12,832 nucleotides of DNA, taken from positions 1 to 12,832 of the forward strand of contig DATCJY010000061.1 in assembly GCA_036562565.1 (NCBI GenBank), written 5' to 3'. Below are positions 7,487 to 12,832 of this stretch, piece after piece. The first letter of the stretch is position 1. Each line of letters starts with the position of its first letter. Under the pieces are notes generated by a model that was not told where the DNA came from, made no database searches, and was given only the letters and a program-made list of their open reading frames with translations. The DNA is from DATCJY01 sp036562565. Its GTDB lineage: Bacteria > Bacteroidota > Bacteroidia > Flavobacteriales_D > Sanyastnellaceae. Position numbers and translations under genes: made by a program.

Positions 7487-8014
7487 TTAATCCAACAGCT
7501 CCTCCAATTCATCCATCTTTTTATCACTGTACTTCCCCGTTGTGGAGTAAATGACTTTTCCTTTTTCATCCAAAAGGAAGAAGTAAGCCTCAGCCTTATC
7601 CGTCATCTTGAGCTCCTTATCGTAAGGGGAGAGTTCACCTTTGTAGAAAAGGATATAAGGGAAAAGATCTTTGCGGCTTGATTTCTTGAGCTCTTTCAGT
7701 GACGCTTCATATGCGGCTTGTTTCAAACCGATATACATGGGGACGAAATAGAGGTTCACGTCATAGTCTTTATCAAACATGCCGCGCTTCGCAATGAATT
7801 TGTCATATACCGGCTGATACCAGGTGTTCAATGCTTCTTCAGCCTTTTGGCTATAGGCCATGCCGATGAGCGTTTTCTTTCCCTTAGCCGCATCAGGCAA
7901 GGTGACCGATTTACCTTCCAATGTTTCACCGTTGAGGGTGGGGAATTGTTTTCCTTTTTGAACGGGGCTAAATGCAAGACATGCAATAGCAACAGCGGCA
8001 ACGAACTTCATCAT
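7487..8014 (-). CDS. exported thioredoxin-fold-like protein lacking a CxxC motif
   Basis: A 175-residue protein with an N-terminal signal (about 1-18, MMKFVAAVAIACLAFSPV). The single Cys12 lies inside the signal; a lipoprotein cut before it is possible, but the n-region is short and the lipobox weak. The mature part begins in peroxiredoxin/TlpA style (FPTLNGETLEGKSVTLPDA, about 24-42, then KKTLIGMAYS). The position where thioredoxins carry CxxC has no cysteine (AYSQKAEEALNTW), so a redox role by that mechanism is excluded. Later segments YDVNLYFVPMY, ILFYKG and AYFFLLDEKGKVIYSTTG fit the remaining strands of the fold. I recall similar cysteine-free proteins across Bacteroidota and a loose likeness to the ATP10 family; neither gives a function. 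The leader AAAGGAAAAGAG supports this start. Confidence 0.85.
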   Translation of the reverse strand: MMKFVAAVAIACLAFSPVQKGKQFPTLNGETLEGKSVTLPDAAKGKKTLIGMAYSQKAEEALNTWYQPVYDKFIAKRGMFDKDYDVNLYFVPMYIGLKQAAYEASLKELKKSSRKDLFPYILFYKGELSPYDKELKMTDKAEAYFFLLDEKGKVIYSTTGKYSDKKMDELEELLD

Positions 8015-8106
8015 GATTTCTACTCTTTTCCTTTGGCGGTAAAAGTAAAATCCGTGCCGTTATTGTCTGTTATATCATTTTCGTGCACACAAAGAGGACA
8101 TTAAGC

Positions 8107-8116
8107 GAAACGTTTC
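8107..8116. promoter_or_regulatory. perfect 10-bp palindrome upstream of the thioredoxin-fold gene
   Basis: GAAACGTTTC is a perfect dyad about 90 bp upstream of the start at 8014, in the only space where that gene's promoter can lie. It could be an operator, but a single short copy may be chance. No consensus -33/-7 pair was found here. Confidence 0.2.
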
Positions 8117-8150
8117 CGTTCAGATTATTTCCTGTTAAACACACAATAAA

Positions 8151-8178
8151 AAAAGCCCTGAAGTAATTCAGGGCTTTT
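8151..8178 (-). terminator. intrinsic terminator of the hppA-yceI transcript
   Basis: A perfect 12-bp stem AAAAGCCCTGAA (8151-8162) / TTCAGGGCTTTT (8167-8178) with a GTAA loop lies 19 bp beyond the YceI stop codon. On the minus strand the run of T continues past the stem, forming a classical terminator. It separates this operon from the next minus-strand gene. Confidence 0.9.
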
Positions 8179-8196
8179 CTTGTTTTTATAACGGGC

Positions 8197-9003
8197 TTAT
8201 GAAAGCGTTTGTTTTGCTTTGAGCAATACTTTGAGGATGACCTCGTCTTTGATCATTTGATCACCGAGGTTGTCAAAGAACTTGCCTGAGCCGTATCTCA
8301 CATCAAATGCAGCACGGTCAAAAGCGATAGCGCCAGCAACAGATGCACCATCATTATTGGGTGCAATAATCAAAGAGGTTTTGAACTCTTTGGTGATGCC
8401 CTTGATGGTGAGGTCACCTACGATTTCGTATTGGATTTTGTCCTTCTTCGTAGCTGATTTGATAACGTATTTGGCTTCGCTGTATTTGTCTACATCAAAG
8501 AAGTCAGGGCTCTTGAGGTGTCTTTCAAGTTTGGCTTGAGCATCGCCTGCAAGGTCTTCGTTTTTGATGGACTTCATGTCGATGATGATTTCACCGCTTT
8601 GCAATTCTCCATTGAGGAGGGTGAACGAACCACTCTTCACTTGAACGTTACCGTTGTGCTTTTTACCGGTGATGTTTTCGCCAATCCAACCGATGGTAGA
8701 AGTAGCAGGGTCGATTACATAGTTGCCGTCTTGTGCTGACTTCACAGCCGCGCTGGTACCTCCTTGATTGATTCTTACTTTGGAAGTATCTTCAATACCG
8801 GAAGCCACAGCAACTTTACATCTTTGGAAATCGGCTTCAAATGTGGCATCCGCACGAAGCTCCTTGCACTTTTTGTAATCATCGCTGTTTTGGTCGGTAA
8901 TTTTGGCGCAACTGCAAGCATCCAATTTAGAGGAGTTGTTGCTGTTGCAAGCGGCCATGGCTACAACCACTGTGCCTGCTAATAAGAGTTGGGTGATTTT
9001 CAT
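8197..9003 (-). CDS. YceI-domain lipoprotein
   Basis: A 268-residue lipoprotein: signal 1-18 ends in AMAAC with the lipidated Cys19, so it is membrane-anchored outside the cytoplasm. Residues 20-65 form a short polar segment with four cysteines (30, 32, 46, 62) that could make two disulfides. The YceI lipocalin-like beta-barrel spans about 92-266: GNYVIDPATSTIGWIG, SGSFTLLNGEL, a MKSI-containing strand, HLKSPDFFDVDKYSEAKYV, GDLTIKGITKEF and the closing AFDRAAFDVRYGSGKFF. YceI proteins bind isoprenoid or fatty-acid-like molecules in the barrel; the ligand here is unknown. The gene follows hppA by 21 nt without a terminator, so the two are co-transcribed, and it ends at the 8151-8178 terminator. 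The Cys-rich N-terminal part may be a separate small domain. Confidence 0.93.
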   Translation of the reverse strand: MKITQLLLAGTVVVAMAACNSNNSSKLDACSCAKITDQNSDDYKKCKELRADATFEADFQRCKVAVASGIEDTSKVRINQGGTSAAVKSAQDGNYVIDPATSTIGWIGENITGKKHNGNVQVKSGSFTLLNGELQSGEIIIDMKSIKNEDLAGDAQAKLERHLKSPDFFDVDKYSEAKYVIKSATKKDKIQYEIVGDLTIKGITKEFKTSLIIAPNNDGASVAGAIAFDRAAFDVRYGSGKFFDNLGDQMIKDEVILKVLLKAKQTLS

Positions 9004-9024
9004 CTTTCAGGATGGTTTTTTTAA

Positions 9025-11322
9025 TTATTCAAATGAGTTGTTTGAAGCGCCTAATACGAAAGTTTTTTCGTTTTGGTTAACTGCTTCATTAGCAGAAGTC
9101 ATTTCGATTTTATTCTCTTCCACTGTGCTTCCGTGAGCGTCACCGTTCACATTCAAAAGCGGGGCAAGGGTAAGGCCTACCAAGCAAGAAAGCTTAATCA
9201 AAATGTTCATGGACGGACCGGAAGTATCCTTGAATGGGTCACCCACGGTGTCACCTACTACTGCGGCTTTGTGCGGCTCAGACTTTTTGAAGAAGGTTTC
9301 CTTCTTGCCGTTTACTTCGATTTCCACACCTTTTTCAAAAGACTTCTTCGCGTTGTCCCAAGCACCGCCAGCGTTGTTTTGGAAGATTGCCCAAAGCACA
9401 CCGCTCACGGTAACACCGGCCATGTAAGCACCAAGAGCTTCAGGCCCCATGGCAAACCCAACGATAATTGGGGTAACGATGGTAATCACACCTGGAAGCA
9501 TCATCTCGCGCAAGGCGGCTTGAGTGGAGATTTCTACACATTTACCGTATTCAGGCTTGCCTTTACCTTCTAAGATGCCCGGAATTTCACGGAACTGTCT
9601 GCGCACTTCGTTCACCATTTGCATAGCCGCTTTACCCACGGAGTTCATGGCCAATGCGGAGAACACCACCGGAATCATACCTCCTATGAACAATGCAGCA
9701 AGCACTTTTGCATCAAAGATGTTGATACCGTTGATGCCGGTGAACGTAACATAAGCTGCGAAAAGCGCAAGAGCAGTAAGCGCAGCAGAAGCAATGGCAA
9801 AACCTTTACCTACTGCCGCAGTAGTGTTGCCCACCGAGTCAAGGATGTCAGTCTTCTCACGCACTTCTTCAGGAAGCTCGCTCATCTCAGCCACACCACC
9901 CGCGTTGTCAGCGATTGGGCCGAAGGCATCAATGGCCAATTGCATAGCGGTGTTGGCCATCATAGCAGAAGCTGCGATACCCACACCGTAGAAGCCCGCC
10001 AATGCATAAGCACCCCAGATAGCACCTGCGAAGAGGATAACGGGAGTAGCAGTGGAAAGCATACCGGTACCAAGACCGGCAATGATGTTGGTGGCTGCTC
10101 CTGTGGCAGATTTTTGAACGATACCCAATACAGGTTTTTTGCCAAGGCCGGTGTAGAACTCGGTGATGTAAGAGATGGCAGCACCTACGAACATACCGAT
10201 CAATACGGCCCAGAACACATTCATGCTGCTGGTGGTGGAGGTGGCGAATTGGCCATCGTTGAATACGCTGATGGTCATTTCTGCCGGAAGACACAAATCA
10301 ATGAGGAAATAAGACGCTACCAATGAGAGCAAGATGGAAGCCCAGTTGCCGAGGTTCAAGGCACTTTGTACCGTGTCGGTGTTGGCTTTGCCGTTGTCGC
10401 TCACTTTTACAAGGTAGCTAGCGATGATGGAAGCCAAGAGCCCCACTGCGGCAATGAACAAAGGCAAGAAGATAGGACCAAGGCCGTTGAAAGGAAGTCC
10501 GGACAATGTACCACCGTTGGCATCCATGAAGTCGCGGATAACGTAGTTACCCAATACCATGGAAGCCAGTACTGTGGCCACGTAAGAACCGAAAAGGTCC
10601 GCACCCATACCGGCAACGTCACCCACGTTATCACCCACGTTATCTGCGATGGTCGCAGGGTTGCGAGGGTCATCCTCAGGGATACCGGCTTCTACTTTAC
10701 CCACGAGGTCAGCACCTACGTCAGCCGCTTTGGTGTAGATACCCCCCCCCACGCGAGCGAAAAGCGCAATGCTCTCAGCACCTACGGAGAAACCGGCAAG
10801 CACTTCCAACACGCGCACCATGGTATTGTATTCATATTGACCATCGGTCAAGAACATCTTTAGGAAGATGATGAACAAAGCGCTAAGGCCAAGCACTGCC
10901 AAGCCGGCCACACCAAGTCCCATCACCGTACCACCGGTGAAAGACACTTTGAGCGCCTTGGCCAAAGAAGAACGTGCAGCTTGTGTAGTGCGCACGTTGG
11001 CTTTGGTGGCGATGCGCATACCGAAGAATCCGGCCAATGCACTGAAGATACATCCGATAACGAAGGATGCAACGATAAGGATATGAGAAGTGGGCACCTC
11101 TTGAGACAACCATCCCAAAGCGGCACCTGCCACTATCACATAGATAGCAAGGATGCGGTATTCGGCTTTGAGGAAGGCCATCGCCCCTTCGGCAATGTAT
11201 CCTGCAATTTCTTTCATGCGGTCGGTACCCGCATCTTGTTTGTTCACCCAGGCACTTTTGAGAGCCATAACGATCAGGCCGAGGATTCCCAGCGCTGGAA
11301 CGAGATAAATCAGATTGTCCAT
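9025..11322 (-). CDS. hppA: K+-dependent membrane-bound ion-translocating pyrophosphatase
   Basis: Couples hydrolysis of cytoplasmic pyrophosphate to ion export across the inner membrane. 765 residues with about 16 membrane spans, family-normal apart from a polar tail of about 40 residues (725-765). The pyrophosphate/Mg site is intact: RVGGGIYTKAADVGADLVGK (190-209) and DDPRNPATIADNVGDNVGD (217-235). The C-terminal half has DAFGPIADNAGG (465-476) and NAGGAWDNAKK (650-660). The GNTTAAVGKG motif (498-507) has Ala, not Lys, at the position that decides potassium need, so it should be K+-dependent. The TM6 segment DLFGSYVAT (242-250) lacks the usual ion-gate Glu, but TM5 has E183 in VGAESIALF. 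That pattern is known, from memory, in Flavobacterium-type proton-pumping enzymes, so H+ transport is inferred. First gene of a transcript with the YceI lipoprotein. Confidence 0.97.
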   Translation of the reverse strand: MDNLIYLVPALGILGLIVMALKSAWVNKQDAGTDRMKEIAGYIAEGAMAFLKAEYRILAIYVIVAGAALGWLSQEVPTSHILIVASFVIGCIFSALAGFFGMRIATKANVRTTQAARSSLAKALKVSFTGGTVMGLGVAGLAVLGLSALFIIFLKMFLTDGQYEYNTMVRVLEVLAGFSVGAESIALFARVGGGIYTKAADVGADLVGKVEAGIPEDDPRNPATIADNVGDNVGDVAGMGADLFGSYVATVLASMVLGNYVIRDFMDANGGTLSGLPFNGLGPIFLPLFIAAVGLLASIIASYLVKVSDNGKANTDTVQSALNLGNWASILLSLVASYFLIDLCLPAEMTISVFNDGQFATSTTSSMNVFWAVLIGMFVGAAISYITEFYTGLGKKPVLGIVQKSATGAATNIIAGLGTGMLSTATPVILFAGAIWGAYALAGFYGVGIAASAMMANTAMQLAIDAFGPIADNAGGVAEMSELPEEVREKTDILDSVGNTTAAVGKGFAIASAALTALALFAAYVTFTGINGINIFDAKVLAALFIGGMIPVVFSALAMNSVGKAAMQMVNEVRRQFREIPGILEGKGKPEYGKCVEISTQAALREMMLPGVITIVTPIIVGFAMGPEALGAYMAGVTVSGVLWAIFQNNAGGAWDNAKKSFEKGVEIEVNGKKETFFKKSEPHKAAVVGDTVGDPFKDTSGPSMNILIKLSCLVGLTLAPLLNVNGDAHGSTVEENKIEMTSANEAVNQNEKTFVLGASNNSFE

Positions 11323-11355
11323 CGATTGTAATGTAATGATTTGGTTTTACTTGTG

Positions 11356-11379
11356 TAAAAAATTTCGGCCGCGAATATA
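11356..11379 (-). promoter_or_regulatory. hppA promoter: -7 element and start-site module
   Basis: On the minus strand, TATATTCG (11379 to 11372) matches the -7 consensus TAnnTTTG with one change. It runs into CGGCCGAAATTTTTTA ending at 11356. The 20 nt from TTCG onward are identical to 6254-6273 at the TPR-ribH promoter. No TTG was found at the usual -33 distance. The leader to the ATG at 11322 would be about 45 nt. Confidence 0.6.
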
Positions 11380-11482
11380 GGGACGCAACACCGGATAAGA
11401 TAAGCGTTTTTTAACATAAATGCTCTTTACAAACGGGCGGTGATGCTTGAGGGTGGAGTCGGTTAATGTTTTTGCGTGGTGT

Positions 11483-11507
11483 GCTCTTCATGCTCTAGGG
11501 GGCTCTT
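11483..11507. repeat. three GCTCTW direct repeats upstream of the SRAP gene
   Basis: GCTCTT (11483-11488), GCTCTA (11492-11497) and GCTCTT (11502-11507) start 9 and 10 bp apart, close to one helical turn. That spacing suits binding of a regulator to one DNA face. The motif is short and the call weak. Confidence 0.25.
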
Positions 11508-11520
11508 AGCCGGCAGTATA

Positions 11521-11543
11521 AAGCGCACTGCGGTGCATCGCTT
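11521..11543. promoter_or_regulatory. inverted repeat overlapping the -33 element of the SRAP promoter
   Basis: AAGCG (11521-11525) with CGCTT (11539-11543) and inner CAC (11526-11528) with GTG (11533-11535) form a bulged dyad. Its right arm contains the first bases of the TTG at 11542-11544. A protein bound here would block the promoter. This is the best operator candidate for the gene, but unproven. Confidence 0.3.
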
Positions 11544-11574
11544 GGGTAAAACTCCAACCGCATCCCTATCTTTG
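11542..11574 (+). promoter_or_regulatory. promoter of the SRAP gene, apparently leaderless
   Basis: TATCTTTG at 11567-11574 is a full match to the -7 consensus. The only TTG nearby, at 11542-11544, gives a 22-nt spacer, at the long end of the range. The element ends 4 nt before the ATG at 11579, so transcription should begin at or within a couple of bases of the start codon. Confidence 0.6.
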
Positions 11575-11578
11575 ATAC

Positions 11579-12361
11579 ATGTGTTACGACATCGCCAAAT
11601 TGAAATCAAGGCTCAAGAAGCAGGGGCAGCGCAAAGGGCACACGCCTAAAGAGATTGAGGAAACCATCAAAGATTACGAACGCATTTGGCGGGGTGAGCA
11701 GGTGTTGTTCAGTGGTTTTGCGCATCCTGAGTTGCCTGTGATTGTGCGCCAGGATGGTCGCTATACAACGGAGCTTATGACGTGGGGGCTGGTTCCGTCC
11801 TATATCAACGAACCGAAGAAGGCCGCTGAAGTAATGAACATGACCATCAATTGTCAAGCAGAGACGGCTTTTGAGAAAGCTTCATTTAAAGCGTCCATCC
11901 GTCATTTCCGGGGCCTACTGCCCATAAACGGATGGTTTGAGCATCACCATGTCAACGGCAAACCATTCCCTTATTACATCCACGATGCAGAAGATGAGCT
12001 GCTTTATCTGGGCTGCATTTACTCCATGTGGTACAACCCCGTCATGTCCAAGGAGGAAGCTACCTTTAGCATTGTTACCACCAAGGGAAACGACCTTTTG
12101 ACCCGCATCCATAACAAACCGGCCAAGAGCCAAGGGCCAAGGATGCCGCTCATCCTTTCTGGCGATGCCGTTATGGAGTGGTTGCATCCCGATACCGACA
12201 TGAACACCTTAAAGGAAATCATGATCACCTTCCCCGATGACATGCTGGATGCTTACACCGTAAAGCCCATCCGCACCAAGGGAGTGGATGCTTTTAGCGA
12301 ATCGGTCATAGAGCCGCACCGATATCCGGAATTGGACACCGAGCAGCTGAGTTTGTTCTAG
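11579..12361 (+). CDS. SRAP-family abasic-site DNA-protein crosslinking protein
   Basis: Homologue of E. coli YedK and human HMCES, which bind abasic sites in single-stranded DNA and shield them by forming a thiazolidine crosslink through Cys2. 260 residues. Cys2 (MCYDI) becomes N-terminal once Met is removed, which fixes the start codon. Other active-site residues by alignment to YedK: N91 in NCQAETAFEK, E121 in PINGWFEH and H178 in LTRIHNK; MTWGLVPSY (67-75) is the family WGL motif. Two oddities: the DNA-binding Arg usual in NARxET is Gln93, and the usual H-to-MPVIL link is lengthened (HNKPAKSQGPRMPLIL). The MCYDI start is, as I recall, a Bacteroidota subgroup. No partner gene is adjacent, and no strong terminator follows. 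Confidence 0.93.
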   Translation: MCYDIAKLKSRLKKQGQRKGHTPKEIEETIKDYERIWRGEQVLFSGFAHPELPVIVRQDGRYTTELMTWGLVPSYINEPKKAAEVMNMTINCQAETAFEKASFKASIRHFRGLLPINGWFEHHHVNGKPFPYYIHDAEDELLYLGCIYSMWYNPVMSKEEATFSIVTTKGNDLLTRIHNKPAKSQGPRMPLILSGDAVMEWLHPDTDMNTLKEIMITFPDDMLDAYTVKPIRTKGVDAFSESVIEPHRYPELDTEQLSLF

Positions 12362-12475
12362 GCGAATGCTCCGGGCGTAGCTTCAAATTCTTTTCCGGTA
12401 TTTTGCAGTATTGCACGCACATGGCACAGACTTCCGCGAGTGTCCTCCTGAAATCTTTTTAGCATGGTCTGCTAA

Positions 12476-12494
12476 GGCACCAAGGACCGCAAAG
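12476..12494. repeat. short segment resembling a dispersed AAGG/GCAAAG-type repeat
   Basis: GGCACCAAGGACCGCAAAG has the pseudo-periodic look of the intergenic phrase in which GGCGCAAAGG and ACGCAAAG alternate, which I recall from many environmental bacterial genomes. It follows directly on a 6-bp hairpin (12459-12475). The identification is by memory of the pattern, not by a search. Confidence 0.35.
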
Positions 12495-12559
12495 TTTCCC
12501 GTTTTGCATGGGGTAAATACCCGTTTGATGCTGTGTAATGTGTTGTAAATGAGGGTTGT

Positions 12560-12587
12560 CGTTCGGTCATGTGGTCGTCATCGAACG
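12560..12587. repeat. inverted repeat CGTTCG / CGAACG with GGTC repeats
   Basis: CGTTCG (12560-12565) is the reverse complement of CGAACG (12582-12587) across a 16-nt loop. The same stretch also reads as an imperfect 18-nt direct repeat: TTCGGTCATGTGGTCGTC (12562-12579), then AACGGTCGAGTGGTCCTC starting about 12584. It lies immediately before the tandem array. Confidence 0.4.
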
Positions 12588-12601
12588 GTCGAGTGGTCCT
12601 C

Positions 12602-12679
12602 CCCCAACGGGTTTATGGACTACCCCCAACGGGTTTATGGACTAGCCCCAACGGGTTTATGGACTAGCCCCAACGGGGG
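12602..12679. repeat. 22-bp tandem repeat, three full copies plus a partial fourth
   Basis: Copies begin at 12602, 12624 and 12646, with a truncated one at 12668. Each starts CCCCAACGGG and continues TTTATGGACTA, ending in C (first copy) or G (second and third). Copies are otherwise identical. Each contains a small dyad CCC-CAAC-GGG. The last partial copy turns into GGGGGCGGCA, resembling a GCCCC-N-GGGGC palindrome of the REP type. The 22-bp period is not a multiple of three, so it does not encode a protein repeat. Confidence 0.9.
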
Positions 12680-12728
12680 CGGCAAAAACTCGGTTTAATC
12701 GTCTCACGCGGAGCGAGCAATAAAAACA

Positions 12729-12758
12729 AAAAGCGCATGAATCACTCCATGCGCTTTT
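12729..12758 (-). terminator. intrinsic terminator, probably for a minus-strand gene to the right
   Basis: Stem AAAAGCGCATG (12729-12739) / CATGCGCTTTT (12748-12758) with an 8-nt loop. The minus strand continues TTTTTGTTTTTATTG, a strong terminator tail; the plus side is weaker. This implies a minus-strand transcript arriving from beyond base 12758. Confidence 0.8.
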
Positions 12759-12789
12759 ATAATCTTAATATGGCTCCGAATTCCTTTCA

Positions 12790-12832
12790 TTAATAGGCTC
12801 TAGCGAAAAGAACGCGTTGAGAAGAAGGTTTG
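12790..12832 (-). CDS. possible 3' end of an unidentified minus-strand gene
   Basis: The strong minus-strand terminator at 12729-12758 predicts a gene ending just to its right. Three minus frames are open to the window edge. This one would end the protein in SQRVLFARAY with a TAA at 12790-12792, about 30 nt before the terminator. The alternatives stop at 12800-12802 or 12765-12767. Too little is present to name a product or to be sure of the frame. Confidence 0.25.
   Translation of the reverse strand, partial: KPSSQRVLFARAY

Larger units (their letters stand above)
12362..12764. other. gene-free, repeat-rich intergenic region
   Basis: No supportable protein-coding gene. In order it holds: a weak bulged hairpin with a short T-rich stretch just after the SRAP gene (12364-12394); a hairpin TTAGCA-TGGTC-TGCTAA (12459-12475); a segment resembling a dispersed repeat (12476-12494); a near-palindrome GGGTA-AA-TACCC (12511-12522); the CGTTCG/CGAACG inverted repeat (12560-12587); the 22-bp tandem array (12602-12679); and a terminator (12729-12758). 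Such clustering suggests a site that accumulates repeats rather than a gene remnant. Confidence 0.6.

Noticed and set aside
9619..10326. Plus-strand open frame of 235 codons within hppA
   Set aside because: Shadow of the highly conserved pyrophosphatase; the translation is Ser/Thr/His-rich low-quality sequence without motifs.
12358..12465. 35-codon minus-strand ORF with an ATG at 12465
   Set aside because: It is free of stops and protein-like in composition, but there is no promoter, no ribosome-binding context and no family match, and it overlaps the SRAP stop codon. Too short to support from sequence alone.
12383..12574. Minus-strand open stretch of about 63 codons after the SRAP gene
   Set aside because: It reads smoothly but has no ATG, GTG or TTG start at a sensible place, no promoter, and crosses the hairpin and dispersed-repeat segment. 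It is best explained as repeat DNA.

Overview
The window reads as ordinary chromosomal DNA from a member of the Bacteroidota. Three things point there. The promoters have the TTG / TAnnTTTG (-33/-7) form of that phylum, sometimes as TAnnTTCG. A-rich leaders replace Shine-Dalgarno sequences. The proteins are of Bacteroidota type: an alanine dehydrogenase with an N-terminal extension, an SRAP protein starting MCYDI, and a lipoprotein-anchored YceI. Order and genus cannot be fixed from the sequence.

Layout. 1-671 (minus) is the 5' part of alanine dehydrogenase. 672-1052 has no gene but holds an irregular stem-loop and promoter elements. 1053-1292 (plus) encodes a 79-residue single-span membrane protein. 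It converges on a minus-strand pair: a giant exported TraB/GumN-domain protein (2511-6125) followed by recF (1379-2491). A divergent promoter region (6126-6279) separates that pair from a plus-strand pair: a membrane-anchored TPR-like protein (6280-6981) and lumazine synthase ribH (6990-7484). ribH converges with only 2 bp to spare on an exported, cysteine-poor thioredoxin-fold-like protein (7487-8014, minus). Next is a minus operon: K+-dependent membrane pyrophosphatase hppA (9025-11322), then a YceI lipoprotein (8197-9003), closed by a strong terminator. A plus-strand SRAP protein (11579-12361) follows. The right end (12362-12764) is a gene-free stretch rich in repeats: a dispersed-repeat-like segment, an inverted repeat, and a 22-bp tandem repeat. 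It ends in a terminator that probably closes a minus-strand gene lying mostly beyond the window.

The genes are mostly housekeeping: recombination repair (recF), protection of abasic sites (SRAP), riboflavin synthesis (ribH), pyrophosphate-driven ion pumping (hppA) and alanine/pyruvate exchange (ald). No defence island, CRISPR array, transposase gene, prophage or tRNA/rRNA was seen. The most noteworthy signals are four. The hppA and TPR-ribH promoters share an identical 20-nt start-site module. The SRAP transcript is apparently leaderless. The pyrophosphatase carries its ion-gate glutamate in an unusual place. The repeats are clustered at the right edge.
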